Assembly (NCBI GenBank): GCA_964016885.1
Contig: OZ024744.1
Location: 64,214,462 to 64,278,461 of the forward strand
Length of the DNA stretch: 64,000 nucleotides
Reading direction: 5' to 3'
From: Eledone cirrhosa
Taxonomy: Eukaryota; Mollusca; Cephalopoda; Octopoda; Eledonidae
The position numbers were made by a program, and so were the translations under genes. The notes under the pieces were generated by a model. The model was not told where the DNA came from and did no database searches. It worked only from the letters and a program-made list of their open reading frames with translations. Below are positions 36,201 through 49,112 of the stretch, in pieces (the stretch's first letter is position 1; every line of letters begins with the position of its first letter).

Positions 36201-39200
36201 CAACAAAGAGAAAAGCTCATCAGAACAATTCCCATGAAAATATTTATAAAAAAGGCAAAGAGAGGCAACATTTTGACTGTGTGATTGTGATATTACTGTT
36301 TCTATACTCTAGCAATCTGGCTGGAGATACATCAAATAAAGTGTTTTGGTCAAGAGTAATATACTCATATAGTATGTCTAGTATATAATATATTGTTGAG
36401 CTCAGGCATGATGAACCTACAGGATTGGGACAGACTTTAACTTTTAAATTAGGCTCTACTCACCAATTTTACCTGGTATATTGATTTTGAGGAACTCTTT
36501 ATCTAGTCATTTGACCTGTTAAAAATAGCAGGTAACTCTCCTTCAAACCATATCATCCCTTAATGTCTTATAAAAAAAAAATGGCACATTGGATGATGTT
36601 ACCCTGATGTGGCCATGGCTGGAGTGTTGTTGGATTTCATGTCTGTCTGCTCTATCAGAGAAGGCCTGGGGTTAAACAACACCAACAGCTACTTCATTGG
36701 ATGAAGTTTGAAATCCTCTGGCGGTATGCCATCAGAACTTTGTGTTTTCCCTCCAAATTACCTTTTCTTGGCTGCTTCATACTGATAGCTATTGTGAAAA
36801 GCTCTGAGTATATTCGCATATATTCCCATAGAACCATTATGCTTACACTGTTCCTCTTCTAATTTCCTAGGTTTTGACTCTAGCAGGACTATTTTCAGGA
36901 TTAACTGAAGCTGTTATTATCAATCCTTTTGAAGTGGTGAAAGTCAAATTACAGGCAGAAAGGAACCAGGTGAAGCAGGTAAGTTTACTACTACTACTAA
37001 TACTAATACTTTTTCTCCTCCTCTTCCAACATAACTCCCTTACAGGGTGGACTGGGTGCTTTTTTGTCATGTCACCAGCATGACCACCTTACAGGGTGTA
37101 CTGCACACTTTTTCATCATGTATAGGATGACCACCTCACTGGGTGGACTGGGTGCTGTTTGTCGTGTTACCAGCATAATCCCCTTACATGGTGGACTGGG
37201 TGCTTTTTTGTCGTGGTATCAGTACAACCACATTACAGGGTGAACTGGGTGCCTTTTCATCGTGTCACTAGCACGACCACCTTACAATAATTATATATTT
37301 GTAATTTGAAAATGTGAGTGTCCCAATGCAGAAAATGACTGTAATAACAATTGATCTCTTTTAAATGAAGGCCCCATTCGGTCACGAATAACCATTATTT
37401 TGCACCTAGAAAGTTTCCCTCTGAGGCACAAGGCTTGGCAATTTTGTTTTGTGGAAGACCAGTAGTCACCCATGCATACCTGTCTCCCCTCTACACACCA
37501 CCAATGTTGTCTAAGGGAAAGGTAATGACCAATACAGCTTGGTGCCTGTGACATTACAACTCATTTCTACAGTTGAGTAAACTGGAGCAACATGAAATAA
37601 AGTGTCTTGCTCAAGGACACAATGCACCACCCAGTCTGAGAATTGAACTCACAACCTCTCAATTGCAAGCCCAATGCTCTAACCACTAAGCCATGCATCT
37701 TCACTAAATATTAGTTGAGAAAATTAGGTAAAATAACTCTAGAGATAGAAAAAACAAGTAGACAGAATCCCTAAAGATAATTTACCCAATTTTTTCCAAC
37801 TATTGATTAAAGTGTTCAGCTGTTATTTCAGTAATTTTCTTTGTTGGAACACTCACATTTTCATATTCTAAACTCTACCATCATCATCATTATCATCATC
37901 ATCATTTTACGTCCATTTTCCACACTAGCAATTTTTCATAAATCGTAAAATATATTTGTAATTAATTATAGTTATATTTTTTCTTAAATTCTGAACAGCA
38001 AAGCAACACCATTGCTACTGCCAGAGAAATATTGAAGACTCATGGTTTTGGTTCCAAAGGGTTAAATAAAGGATTGACGTCAACTTTAGGCCGTCATGGA
38101 GTCTTCAATATGATTTATTTCAGCCTCTACCATAATGTGAAGAATTCACTTCCTGAAACTGAGGTAAAAAAAAAATCATTTAATTTATTAATTTATTTGG
38201 TATCCACCATGTTAGAGTGAAAACATATTTTGTTTTTAATTCTCGGCGATGCTGGCCCTAAAATCACTCGGTATGCAAATTAGGCTAATCAGCTGATGTA
38301 AACATTTGAGAATACTATGTATTCTCAGCAATTCCAGCAGGTAGCAGTTATGAGAATACACCTTCTCAATAAGGAGCAAAAACTCTGAAACAATTGTCGA
38401 CTGTTTTCTCTCAGCTATCGCTGGAACAAAAGGATGACGTTGGTCATCTAGAAAACACAGATGGTGTTAATGAGGTTGTTTGCTTACAAATAAACCAAAT
38501 ATTAATAATGGTGGTGGTATTGTTGGTGGTGATGATGATCGTGTTGATTTAAAACTTTAAGATAATTATTTTCTTTTTTTTCAGGACAAATTTTTTGAAT
38601 TTTTAAGGAAATTTTTTATTGGCTTTATTTCTGGTGTTCTTGGATCTTGTGTTAACATTCCATTTGATGTTGCTAAAAGTCGTATCCAAGGGCCACAGCC
38701 AATTCCCGGGGAAGTAAAGTATCGACAATGTTTCCAAACCATTGGACTGATTTATAAAGAAGAAGGGTAAGATCAAAGTTAATTAATATATAATGGTCTA
38801 ATGTAATATATATACAGGCAGTGAAGGTGGTCTAATGAAGTATATATACAGGCAGTGAAGGTGGTCTAATGTAGTATATATACAGGCTGTAAAGGTGGTC
38901 TAATGTAGTATATATACAGGCAGTGAAGGTGGTCTAATGTAGTATATATACAGGCAGTGAAGGTGGTCTAATGAAGTATATATACAGGCAGTGAAGGTGG
39001 TCTAATGTAGTATATATACACAGGCAGTAAAGGTGGTCTAATGTAATATATATACAGGCAGTGAAGGTGGTCTAATGAAGTATATATACAGGTTGTAAAG
39101 GTGGTCTAATGTAATATATATACAGGCAGTGAAGGTGGTCTAATGAAGTATATATACAGGCAGTGAAGGTGGTCTAATGTAGTATATATAGAGGCAGTGA

Positions 39201-42200
39201 AGGTGGTCTAATGAAGTATATATACAGGCAGTGAAGGTGGTCTAATGAAGTATATATACAGGCAGTGAAGGTGGGTCTAATGTAGTATATATACAGGCAG
39301 TGAAGGTGGTCTAATGAAGTATATATACAGGCAGTGAAGGTGGTCTAATGAAGTATATATACAGGCAGTAAAGGTGGTCTAATGAAGTATATATACAGGC
39401 AGTGAAGGTGGTCTAATGTAGTATATATACAGGCAGTGAAGGTGGGTCTAATGAAGTATATATACAGGCAGTGAAGGTGGTCTAATGAAGTATATATACA
39501 GGCAGTGAAGGTGGTCTAATGTAGTATATATATACAGGCAGTAAAGGTGGTCTAATGTAATATATATACAGGCAGTAAAGGTGGTCTAATGAAGTATATA
39601 TACAGGTTGTAAAGGTGGTCTAATGAAGTATATATACAGGCAGTGAAGGTGGTCTAATGTAATATATATACAGGCAGTGAAGGTGGTCTAATGAAGTATA
39701 TATACAGGCTGTAAAGGTGGTCTAATGAAGTATATATACAGGTTGTAAAGGTGGGTCTAATGAAGTATATATACAGGCAGTGAAGGTGGTCTAATGAAGT
39801 ATATATACAGGCAGTGAAGGTGGTCTAATGTAATATATATACAGGCAGTGAAGGTGGTCTAATGAAGTATATATACAGGCTGTAAAGGTGGTCTAATGAA
39901 GTATATATACAGGTTGTAAAGGTGGGTCTAATGAAGTATATATACAGGCAGTGAAGGTGGTCTAATGAAGTATATATACAGGCAGTGAAGGTGGTCTAAT
40001 GTAGTATATATATACAGGCAGTAAAGGTGGTCTAATGTAATATATATACAGGCAGTAAAGGTGGTCTAATGAAGTATATATACAGGTTGTAAAGGTGGTC
40101 TAATGAAGTATATATACAGGCAGTGAAGGTGGTCTAATGTAATATATATACAGGCAGTGAAGGTGGTCTAATGAAGTATATATACAGGCTGTAAAGGTGG
40201 TCTAATGAAGTATATATACAGGTTGTAAAGGTGGGTCTAATGAAGTATATATACAGGCAGTGAAGGTGGTCTAATGAAGTATATATACAGGCAGTGAAGG
40301 TGGTCTAATGTAATATATATACAGGCAGTGAAGGTGGTCTAATGAAGTATATATACAGGCTGTAAAGGTGGTCTAATGAAGTATATATACAGGTTGTAAA
40401 GGTGGGTCTAATGAAGTATATATACAGGCAGTGAAGGTGGTCTAATGAAGTATATATACAGGTTGTAAAGGTGGTCTAATGAAGTATATATACAGGTTGT
40501 AAAGGTGGTCTAATGAAGTATATATACAGGTTGTAAAGGTGGTCTAATGAAGTATATATACAGGCAGTGAAGGTGGTCTAATGTAGTATATATACAGGCA
40601 GTGAAGGTGGTCTAATGTAATATATATACAGGCAGTGAAGGTGGTCTAATGTAGTATATATACAGGTTGTAAAGGTGGTCTAATGTAGTATATATACAGG
40701 TTGTAAAGGTGGTCTAATGAAGTATATATACAGGCAGTGAAGGTGGTCTAATGTAGTATATATACAGGCAGTGAAGGTGGTCTAATGAAGTATATATACA
40801 GGTTGTAAAGGTGGTCTAATGAAGTATATATATACAGGCAGTGAAGGTGGTCTAATGTAGTATATATACAGGCAGTGAAGGTGGTCTAATGAAGTATATA
40901 TACAGGCAGTGAAGGTGGTCTAATGTAGTATATATACAGGTTGTAAAGGTGGTCTAATGAAGTATATATACAAGCAGTAAAGGTGGTCTAATGTAATATA
41001 TATACAGGCAGTGAAGGTGGTCTAATGAAGTATATATACAGGCAGTGAAGGTGGTCTAATGAAGTATATATACAAGTTATAAAGGTGGCCTAATGAAGTA
41101 TATATACAAGTTATAAAGGTGGTCTAATGAAGTATATATACAGGTTGTAAAGGTGGTCTAATGTAATATATATACAGGCAGTGAAGGTGGTCTAATGTAG
41201 TCTATATACAGGTTGTAAAGGTGGTCTAATGAAGTATATATACAGGTTGTAAAGGTGGTCTAATGTAATATATATACAGGCAGTGAAGGTGGTCTAATGA
41301 AGTATATATACAGGCAGTGAAGGTGGTCTAATGAAGTATATATACAGGTTATAAAGGTGGTCTAATGTAATATATATACAGGCAGTGAAGGTGGTCTAAT
41401 GAAGTATATATACAGGCAGTGAAGGTGGTCTAATGTAGTATATATACAGGTTATAAAGGTGGTCTAATGTAATATATATACAGGCAGTGAAGGTGGTCTA
41501 ATGAAGTATATATACAGGTTGTAAAGGTGGTCTAATGAAGTATATATACAGGTTGTAAAGGTGGTCTAATGAAGTATATATACAGGCAGTGAAGGTGGTC
41601 TAATGTAATATATATACAGGCAGTGAAGGTGGTCTAATGTAGTCTATATACAGGTTGTAAAGGTGGTCTAATGAAGTATATATACAGGTTATAAAGGTGG
41701 TCTAATGTAATATATATACAGGCAGTGAAGGTGGTCTAATGTAGTATATATACAGGTTGTAAAGGTGGTCTAATGAAGTATATATATACAGGCAGTAAAG
41801 GTGGTCTAATGAAGTATATATACAGGTTATAAAGGTGGTCTAATGTAGTATATATACAGGCAGTGAAGGTGGTCTAATGAAGTATATATACAGGCAGTGA
41901 AGGTGGTCTAATGAAGTATATATACAGGTTGTAAAGGTGGTCTAATGTAATATATATACAGGCAGTGAAGGTGGTCTAATGTAGTATATATACAGGTTGT
42001 AAAGGTGGTCTAATGAAGTATATATACAGGCAGTGAAGGTGGTCTAATGAAGTATATATACAGGTTGTAAAGGTGGTCTAATGAAGTATATATACAGGTT
42101 GTAAAGGTGGTCTAATGAAGTATATATACAGGCAGTGAAGGTGGTCTAATGAAGTATAAATACAGGTTGTAAAGGTGGTCTAATGAAGTATATATACAGG

Positions 42201-45200
42201 CAGTGAAGGTGGTCTAATGAAGTATATATACAGGCAGTGAAGGTGGTCTAATGAAGTATATATACAGGCTGTAAAGGTGGTCTAATGTAGTATATATACA
42301 GGCAGTGAAGGTGGTCTAATGAAGTATATATACAGGCAGTGAAGGTGGTCTAATGAAGTATATATACAGGTTGTAAAGGTGGCCTAATGAAGTATATATA
42401 CAGGCAGTGAAGGTGGTCTAATGTAGTATATATACAGGTTGTAAAGGTGGTCTAATGAAGTATATATACAGGCAGTAAAGGTGGTCTAATGAAGTATATA
42501 TACAGGTTATAAAGGTGGTCTAATGAAGTATATATACAGGTTGTAAAGGTGGCCTAATGAAGTATATATACAGGCAGTGAAGGTGGTCTAATGTAGTATA
42601 TATACAGGCTGTAAAGGTTGTCTAATGTAGTATATATATACAGGTTATAAAGGTGGTCTAATGAAGTATATATACAGGTTATAAAGGTGGTCTAATGTAA
42701 TATATATACAGGCAGTGAAGGTGGTCTAATGAAGTATATATACAGGCAGTGAAGGTGGTCTAATGAAGTATATATACAGGTTGTAAAGGTGGTCTAATGA
42801 AGTATATATACAGGCAGTGAAGGTGGTCTAATGAAGTATATATACAGGCAGTGAAGGTGGTCTAATGTAATATATATACAGGCAGTGAAGGTGGTCTAAT
42901 GAAGTATATATATACAGGTTATAACGGTGGTCTAATGTAATATATATACAGGCTGTAAAGGTGGTCTAATGAAGTATATATACAGGCAGTGAAGGTGGTC
43001 TAATGTAGTATATATACAGGTTGTAAAGGTGGTCTAATGAAGTATATATACAGGTTGTAAAGGTGGCCTAATGTAGTATATATATACAGGCAGTGAAGGT
43101 GGTCTAATGAAGTATATATACAGGCAGTGAAGGTGGTCTAATGAAGTATATATACAGGCAGTGAAGGTGGTCTAATGTAGTATATATACAGGCAGTGAAG
43201 GTGGTCTAATGAAGTATATATATACAGGCAGTGAAGGTGGTCTAATGAAGTATATATACAGGTTGTAAAGGTGGTCTAATGAAGTATATATACAGGCAGT
43301 GAAGGTGGTCTAATGTAGTATATATACAGGTTGTAAAGGTGGGTCTAATGAAGTATATATACAGGTTATAAAGGTGGTCTAATGTAGTATATATATACAG
43401 GCAGTGAAGGTGGTCTAATGAAGTATATATACAGGCAGTGAAGGTGGTCTAATGAAGTATATATATACAGGCAGTGAAGGTCGTCTAATGTAATATATAT
43501 ATACAGGCAGTGAAGGTCGTCTAATGAAGTATTTAGAGGCAGCACACTTAGCTACAAAATTCTCTTGTAGTTGTCTCTCAAAAAAGAAGGCATCTGTAGT
43601 ACTCCTCCCTGCCATAAAACCAAACTGCATCTCATCTAATTTGACTTTTTCCCTAATTAGTTATGCAAGAATTCTTTTTGTCACTTTCATAACTTGGTTC
43701 ATTAGTTTTATTCCCCTATAGTTGCTCCGTTCCAGAACATCACATTTTCTCTTGTAAACATTAGTGAATATACTGTACACTGCTGTGCCAGTCATTGGGT
43801 ATGATCTCATCATGTATTACCTGATTGACTATGGAGGTGACTTGTTTAGCTTCTACTTCCCCAGACAATTTCAGTGTCTCAGAAACTATTTCTGATAACT
43901 TTTATCATTTTTCATCTCCTATTTTGCTTTTTTGACTCTATAACTATCAATTTCAATCGCTGGTACCTCTTTTATGTCAGCTAAAGCTAATCGCTCTTCC
44001 TCTCACTCATTTTCCACATCCATCAGCTTCACATAGTCACATTTGCAAGCCTCTTTTCTTTGAGCATCAGTGATGCTAAATACAACTGTCATTCTGAACA
44101 CACTTTTCCACAACATCCTGATACACAGTGACACATTACTTTGAAATGTGGAATAGCTCACACATCTGATCCTTATATCAAAGAACGTTGGCAAACTTAC
44201 TATCAACTTCTCTGCTTGCTATGTACACCTGTCATCTAGTTTCTCTTTAAGCTACCTGGTATTGATCTTTCCAGCCTTTCTATACCTATCTCTTGGCTAT
44301 AATGGCTCTATTCACTGAGATGTTCCACCACCAAGTTACCTTCTGTCTGGCTTGTGCTTTATTCCAGCCACGAGTCTCATCAGTTGTTCATAGTAGGTTG
44401 TCATGTAAGAACTTCCCAATGTCCTCAATATCACATGTATTTAACTCCTCCATCCTCTTATATGTATCATGTAGAGCTTTTCTGAATTTGCATTTCCATG
44501 TCCTCTTCCAGATTTTCCTGTTCTTCTGTTTTGGGATTATTCTGATGTCACTAATAACTAATGTATATTGGGTCATACATTCTTCTCCACAGAAGGACCT
44601 GATATTTATAACAACCCATTTATCTCATTTACTAACAATTAAGAAGTTAATCTGGCTTGTGCGTTCACTTGATTGGTAGGTGATATGAGGCTGGCTGGTT
44701 TCCTGAAGTTAGTGATAATAATAATAATGAAATTATTGTGTACAACGTTCAGGTGCACTACAACTCATCAAAGGTGCATGTATAGGACATAGAATAATGT
44801 ACAAATGTCAGGAAAATGAACAGTGTATGAGTCATGAAATACATGTGTGTGGGTGTGTATGGAGGGGGCACATTAGGTGTAGTGTTGGCGAATCTCAGGA
44901 AGCATGAAGGTTTTAAAGGATGCAGTGTCTCGACAGCTAACAAAGGAAGCAGGTAGTTTGTTCAATGCTTCAGCAACTCTGAGCATGGAAAAATGTTTCC
45001 GAAACTCATGGGAGCTGTGCTGTTTTCTGACTTTGTAGGCATGCCGTCATGTGTTAGACAGATGGAAATCCCAAATCAGGGTTGTGTTGGTAAGATGGTT
45101 AATAATTTTGTGGGTGTTTACCAAGTCAGTTGCCAGATGTCGGAGCTTCAATGTATGCATGCCCAGGGAAGCAAGGCATTCAGAGTATGGTAGATGCCTG

Positions 45201-48200
45201 ATGGAGGGTATTCGCTTGGTTGCACTTCTTGAACAGTTTCCAGGCGGTCAATGTTCTGAGCAAGATAGGGGTTCCAGACTGGTGATGCAAATTCTAAGTG
45301 TGGCCGTACCATAGCTATATACAGCTTTAAATAGATAGCTGCAGAGTGGCTGACAAAAGTCTTGCTGAGTGATGCTAAGACACCCTCGGAATTCTTGACA
45401 ATTTTAGAGATGTGCTTTGTCCAACGCAAATCGCTGCTGACCGTAATGGTCACGTTTACAAGAAGACTTCTTGATATTAGTGTTGTGGAGGGAGTATGTG
45501 GACGCTGGGTTTTTACTCCCAAAATGCATGGTGGTACACTTGTCCACAGCTAGCTTGAGTTGCCAGTCTGTGATCCATTGTTGCATTGTGTCCAGGTCAG
45601 ATTGCAGGCAAGATCTATAGTGTTCAGGATCTGTCCTTTTTATCTCAAGGTACAGCTTGATGTCATCTGCATATTTCAGTACTGTGGCATTCTTTAAGTT
45701 GGCATCTATGTCATTAATATATGCCACAAACAAAAGGGGGCCAAGAACAGATTCCTGTGGTACACCAGATGATATCTTATATGGTGAGGAATGCTGTCCT
45801 AGAACCGTGACTACCTCTCTTCGACTGAGAATGAAGGACTTCAACCAGTTAAAAAGATCATCCTTCACACCCATTGCAGAGAGTTTTGCCATAAGCCTTT
45901 TGTGTGTCACAGAATTGAAAGCTCTAGCAAAGTCAAGGTAAACAACATCCACCCATGAGCCGCCATCAGTGATCCGGGTGAAACTCGATAAGTTGATCAC
46001 AGCAGCTGGAGTTAGGGATAAATACAAATTGCGAGGGCCGGATAAGACTGTGAGAGTTCCAGAAGGTCCAAAGCGTTTCTCTGACACAGGATTCCATCAG
46101 TTTGGCAATGCAGCTAGTAAGACTGACTGGACGATAGTTCACAGGTGATTTGCAGTCACCCTTTTTGAACAGAGGAATGACACTGGCAGTTTTCCTCTGT
46201 TCTGGAGTAGCACCATTGTTCAGACAGAATTGGAAGAAGCATGATAGCTGGTGCAGAAGGGAGTACCCACCACATTTGAGAAGCAGGTACGTAACACCAC
46301 CAAGACCAGGAGAGGCATGGTTGTGTTTATTTTTAAGGCGACGTCGCAGCATTGCACGTGTAAATTCCATAGTTGTAATAGAGTCCGATGTCAGAGGTGG
46401 TGGAGACGGTACACTCTGGTCTTCAATAGTGAAAATGCCTGCATAGCATTCAGCAATGGGCTCTGCGCATTCCTTGGGGTCGTCAGTAATCTGGCTTGTG
46501 TGGGGATTGCAAAGAGCACCAACTGGAGAGTGAGGCCTCTGCTTTGAGTGAACATACTTCCAAAACACCTTACTGTCAGGGCTGGTTGCTATGCACTGCT
46601 CAAATTGAAGCACTGCTTTTTTTGTCACCTGTTTGAGATGGTTGGATGATTTATTTCGCTTCTTCCTATTGATATCTGATTTATGCAGTTTGTACTCACG
46701 TTCAGCATTACGACATTCTTTTATGGCAAGATGGACTGCTGCAGTCTCCCAAATTGCACTTTTGGGATATTTTTTCTGTTTACATGGCACCGATGCTGCA
46801 CATGCTGTCCATATTGAACTCAGGATGTTCTGGAGTACAGTGTTGACATCTCCAGAGTTGTAGAACTCAAGCCAGTTTGGATGTTGCAACTCGGTGCAGT
46901 AACAGTTCCAGTCTGCTTTATTCCAGTCAAAGTGAGCAGTTTGGAGATGGTTGTGGTTTTTCTTACTGCCCATAAGGGATAGATTGGCAATGATCATAGC
47001 ATGATCAGAGTCACCTAAAGATTCCTCAGTAGTAACACTAATAACCGTTTCAGGAGTAGTGGTGAAGAGTAGGTCCAAAGTGTTGTCACCTCTTGTTGGG
47101 GAGGTGACCTCTTGGGACCAGTTCGAGTCCAGCACTAGCTCAAGGAAGTCATTTGCACTTGGGGGCCAACGAAAGGTTTCCCAGTCAATCTCAGGGTGCC
47201 CATGTTTCCGTGACTGTAATGAAGTCAGGATTGATACTTTTGACGTAGGAGTCAAAAAGATGAATCTTATTCCATAGACTACGTTCATTCAAGGACAACA
47301 ATTTGTACCTTGATTCCAGTCTATGATTATGTGAAGGGGATGGCATGTTGTTTGATTTAGTTTCCCAGAATTTTTTCCGTTTTTTTATTGTCAGTTGTTG
47401 TGGGTACAGTGTTTTCAGACCAGCTGGTATCTATTTTCCATGTTTCACCATTACAAAACATTCATCCACTTGTCTCTTCTCAATTTTTCCAGATTTACTT
47501 TTCAGTGTACCCACATTGAGAGTGGTAGCTCTGAGATGAGTTACCTGACAGAGGTGATTAGGTTGTCTATTGGTAGTAGTTCTCTGTACTTGAAAGGGAA
47601 TATGGTTGAGTGAATGCTTGATGACAGTTGAGGGGTTCTCACACATGGCTAGGTTAGCTGCCTCACTACTGCGCACAGTATTAACATCATTAGTGTTAGC
47701 CCTGTAGATCTTCAGCCTTTTCTTCCCCCAAAATATTTTAAATAATACACAACTCCACTACATCAATGTCCTAGCTAATAGCAGGTTTAAAGAGAAACTT
47801 ACCTATCTCCCCAGCATCAACCAGCCTACATACCCCCAAAACAGATAGAAAAAGATAACATGGTTCCCAGCCACTTTTTTTTCCAAGTGTTAAGACCAGT
47901 TTAGGTGAACAACTTTTAACTCTATTAGATAAACACTTCCCTGGCAACAATAGATATAAGGAAATATTTAATAGAAAATGTGTTAAAGTTGTCTGCTCTT
48001 GTCCCACAATATGAAATTATACATCATCAGTAAACCTGCCAAGCTTAACACATTGGTTTATTCCTGTACAATGCCTATGACAGGTTCAAAAGACCAAGGA
48101 TGTACTGTGGAATCTATTGTGTATGAGGCAGAAGTCACCCCGATCATACTTAACCAATGGAGATAAAGCCCTATATAAGTATGACTAAGTTTAAATTTAA

Positions 48201-48628
48201 AGAGTAGTTCTTTAGCCACAAAATATCTTGACGATATGTGGACAAACAAAATGCCACAAAATTACCCCACCATACATGGAAGCTGAAAAGTCATAATGTT
48301 GGATATACAATTGAATGGAAAATCTAGAGATACACACCATACACATATGAATCTAAAAAATGTCATCCAATTTACCCCATAGGGGTAAATTGAACTCAGA
48401 ATGAAAGCCAACATATTCACTCCTCTTACTTTACAAATCTGCTTTCTATATTAAAAATTTGCATAAATTTGAACTCTTCTGCAAAATTGCATTCTCTCCA
48501 CATCTTTTGATAATCTAATTACAATACAATTTTTTCTCTTTGTATATGTAGGTTCCCGAGTTGTGTTGGAAGAGGGGGAGGGACCACATTCCTAATGATT
48601 TCATATGAATGAAACAGTCCTGTAGAAG

Positions 48629-48684
<56 letters not shown>

Positions 48685-48703
48685 AATTGTGTGTGTGTGC
48701 ACG

Positions 48704-48735
<32 letters not shown>

Positions 48736-49071
48736 AGTTGCCAACCCATACCATAAAGCAGTCCCCCAGGATCCATGACAAAATACCCAGTCCACACTAT
48801 AAAGTGGTGATGTAGGTGTCATGACTAAAGCACCCAGTACACACTGTAAATGTGGTTGGCATTAGGAAAGGCATCCAGCTGTAGAAACCAAGTCAAAATC
48901 AGTTCTGTATGAGCGAAACATAGTCCTACGACCTGCTCTCTCACAAAGGGACAGCTCGTCCTACCCATGCTAGCTTGGAAAATGGACATTAAACGATGAT
49001 GATGAGAGAGAGAAAGACATTCTGAATCCTATTCACTTGTTTCTATATGCATCATAAATCATGCTACATTC

Positions 49072-49112
<41 letters not shown>

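Noticed and set aside
36867..37070. Minus-strand ORF over SLC25A21 exon 4
   Set aside because: Antisense of a real exon with proper splice sites and the carrier signature.
38794..43533. Possible CRISPR-like array because of a regular 34-bp periodicity
   Set aside because: There are no unique spacers; units are directly contiguous and vary like a minisatellite, in an intron of a eukaryotic gene.
44293..44679. 128-residue hydrophobic plus-strand ORF resembling a membrane protein
   Set aside because: Antisense of the RTE endonuclease and linker (the minus strand reads EECMTQYTLVISDIRI).
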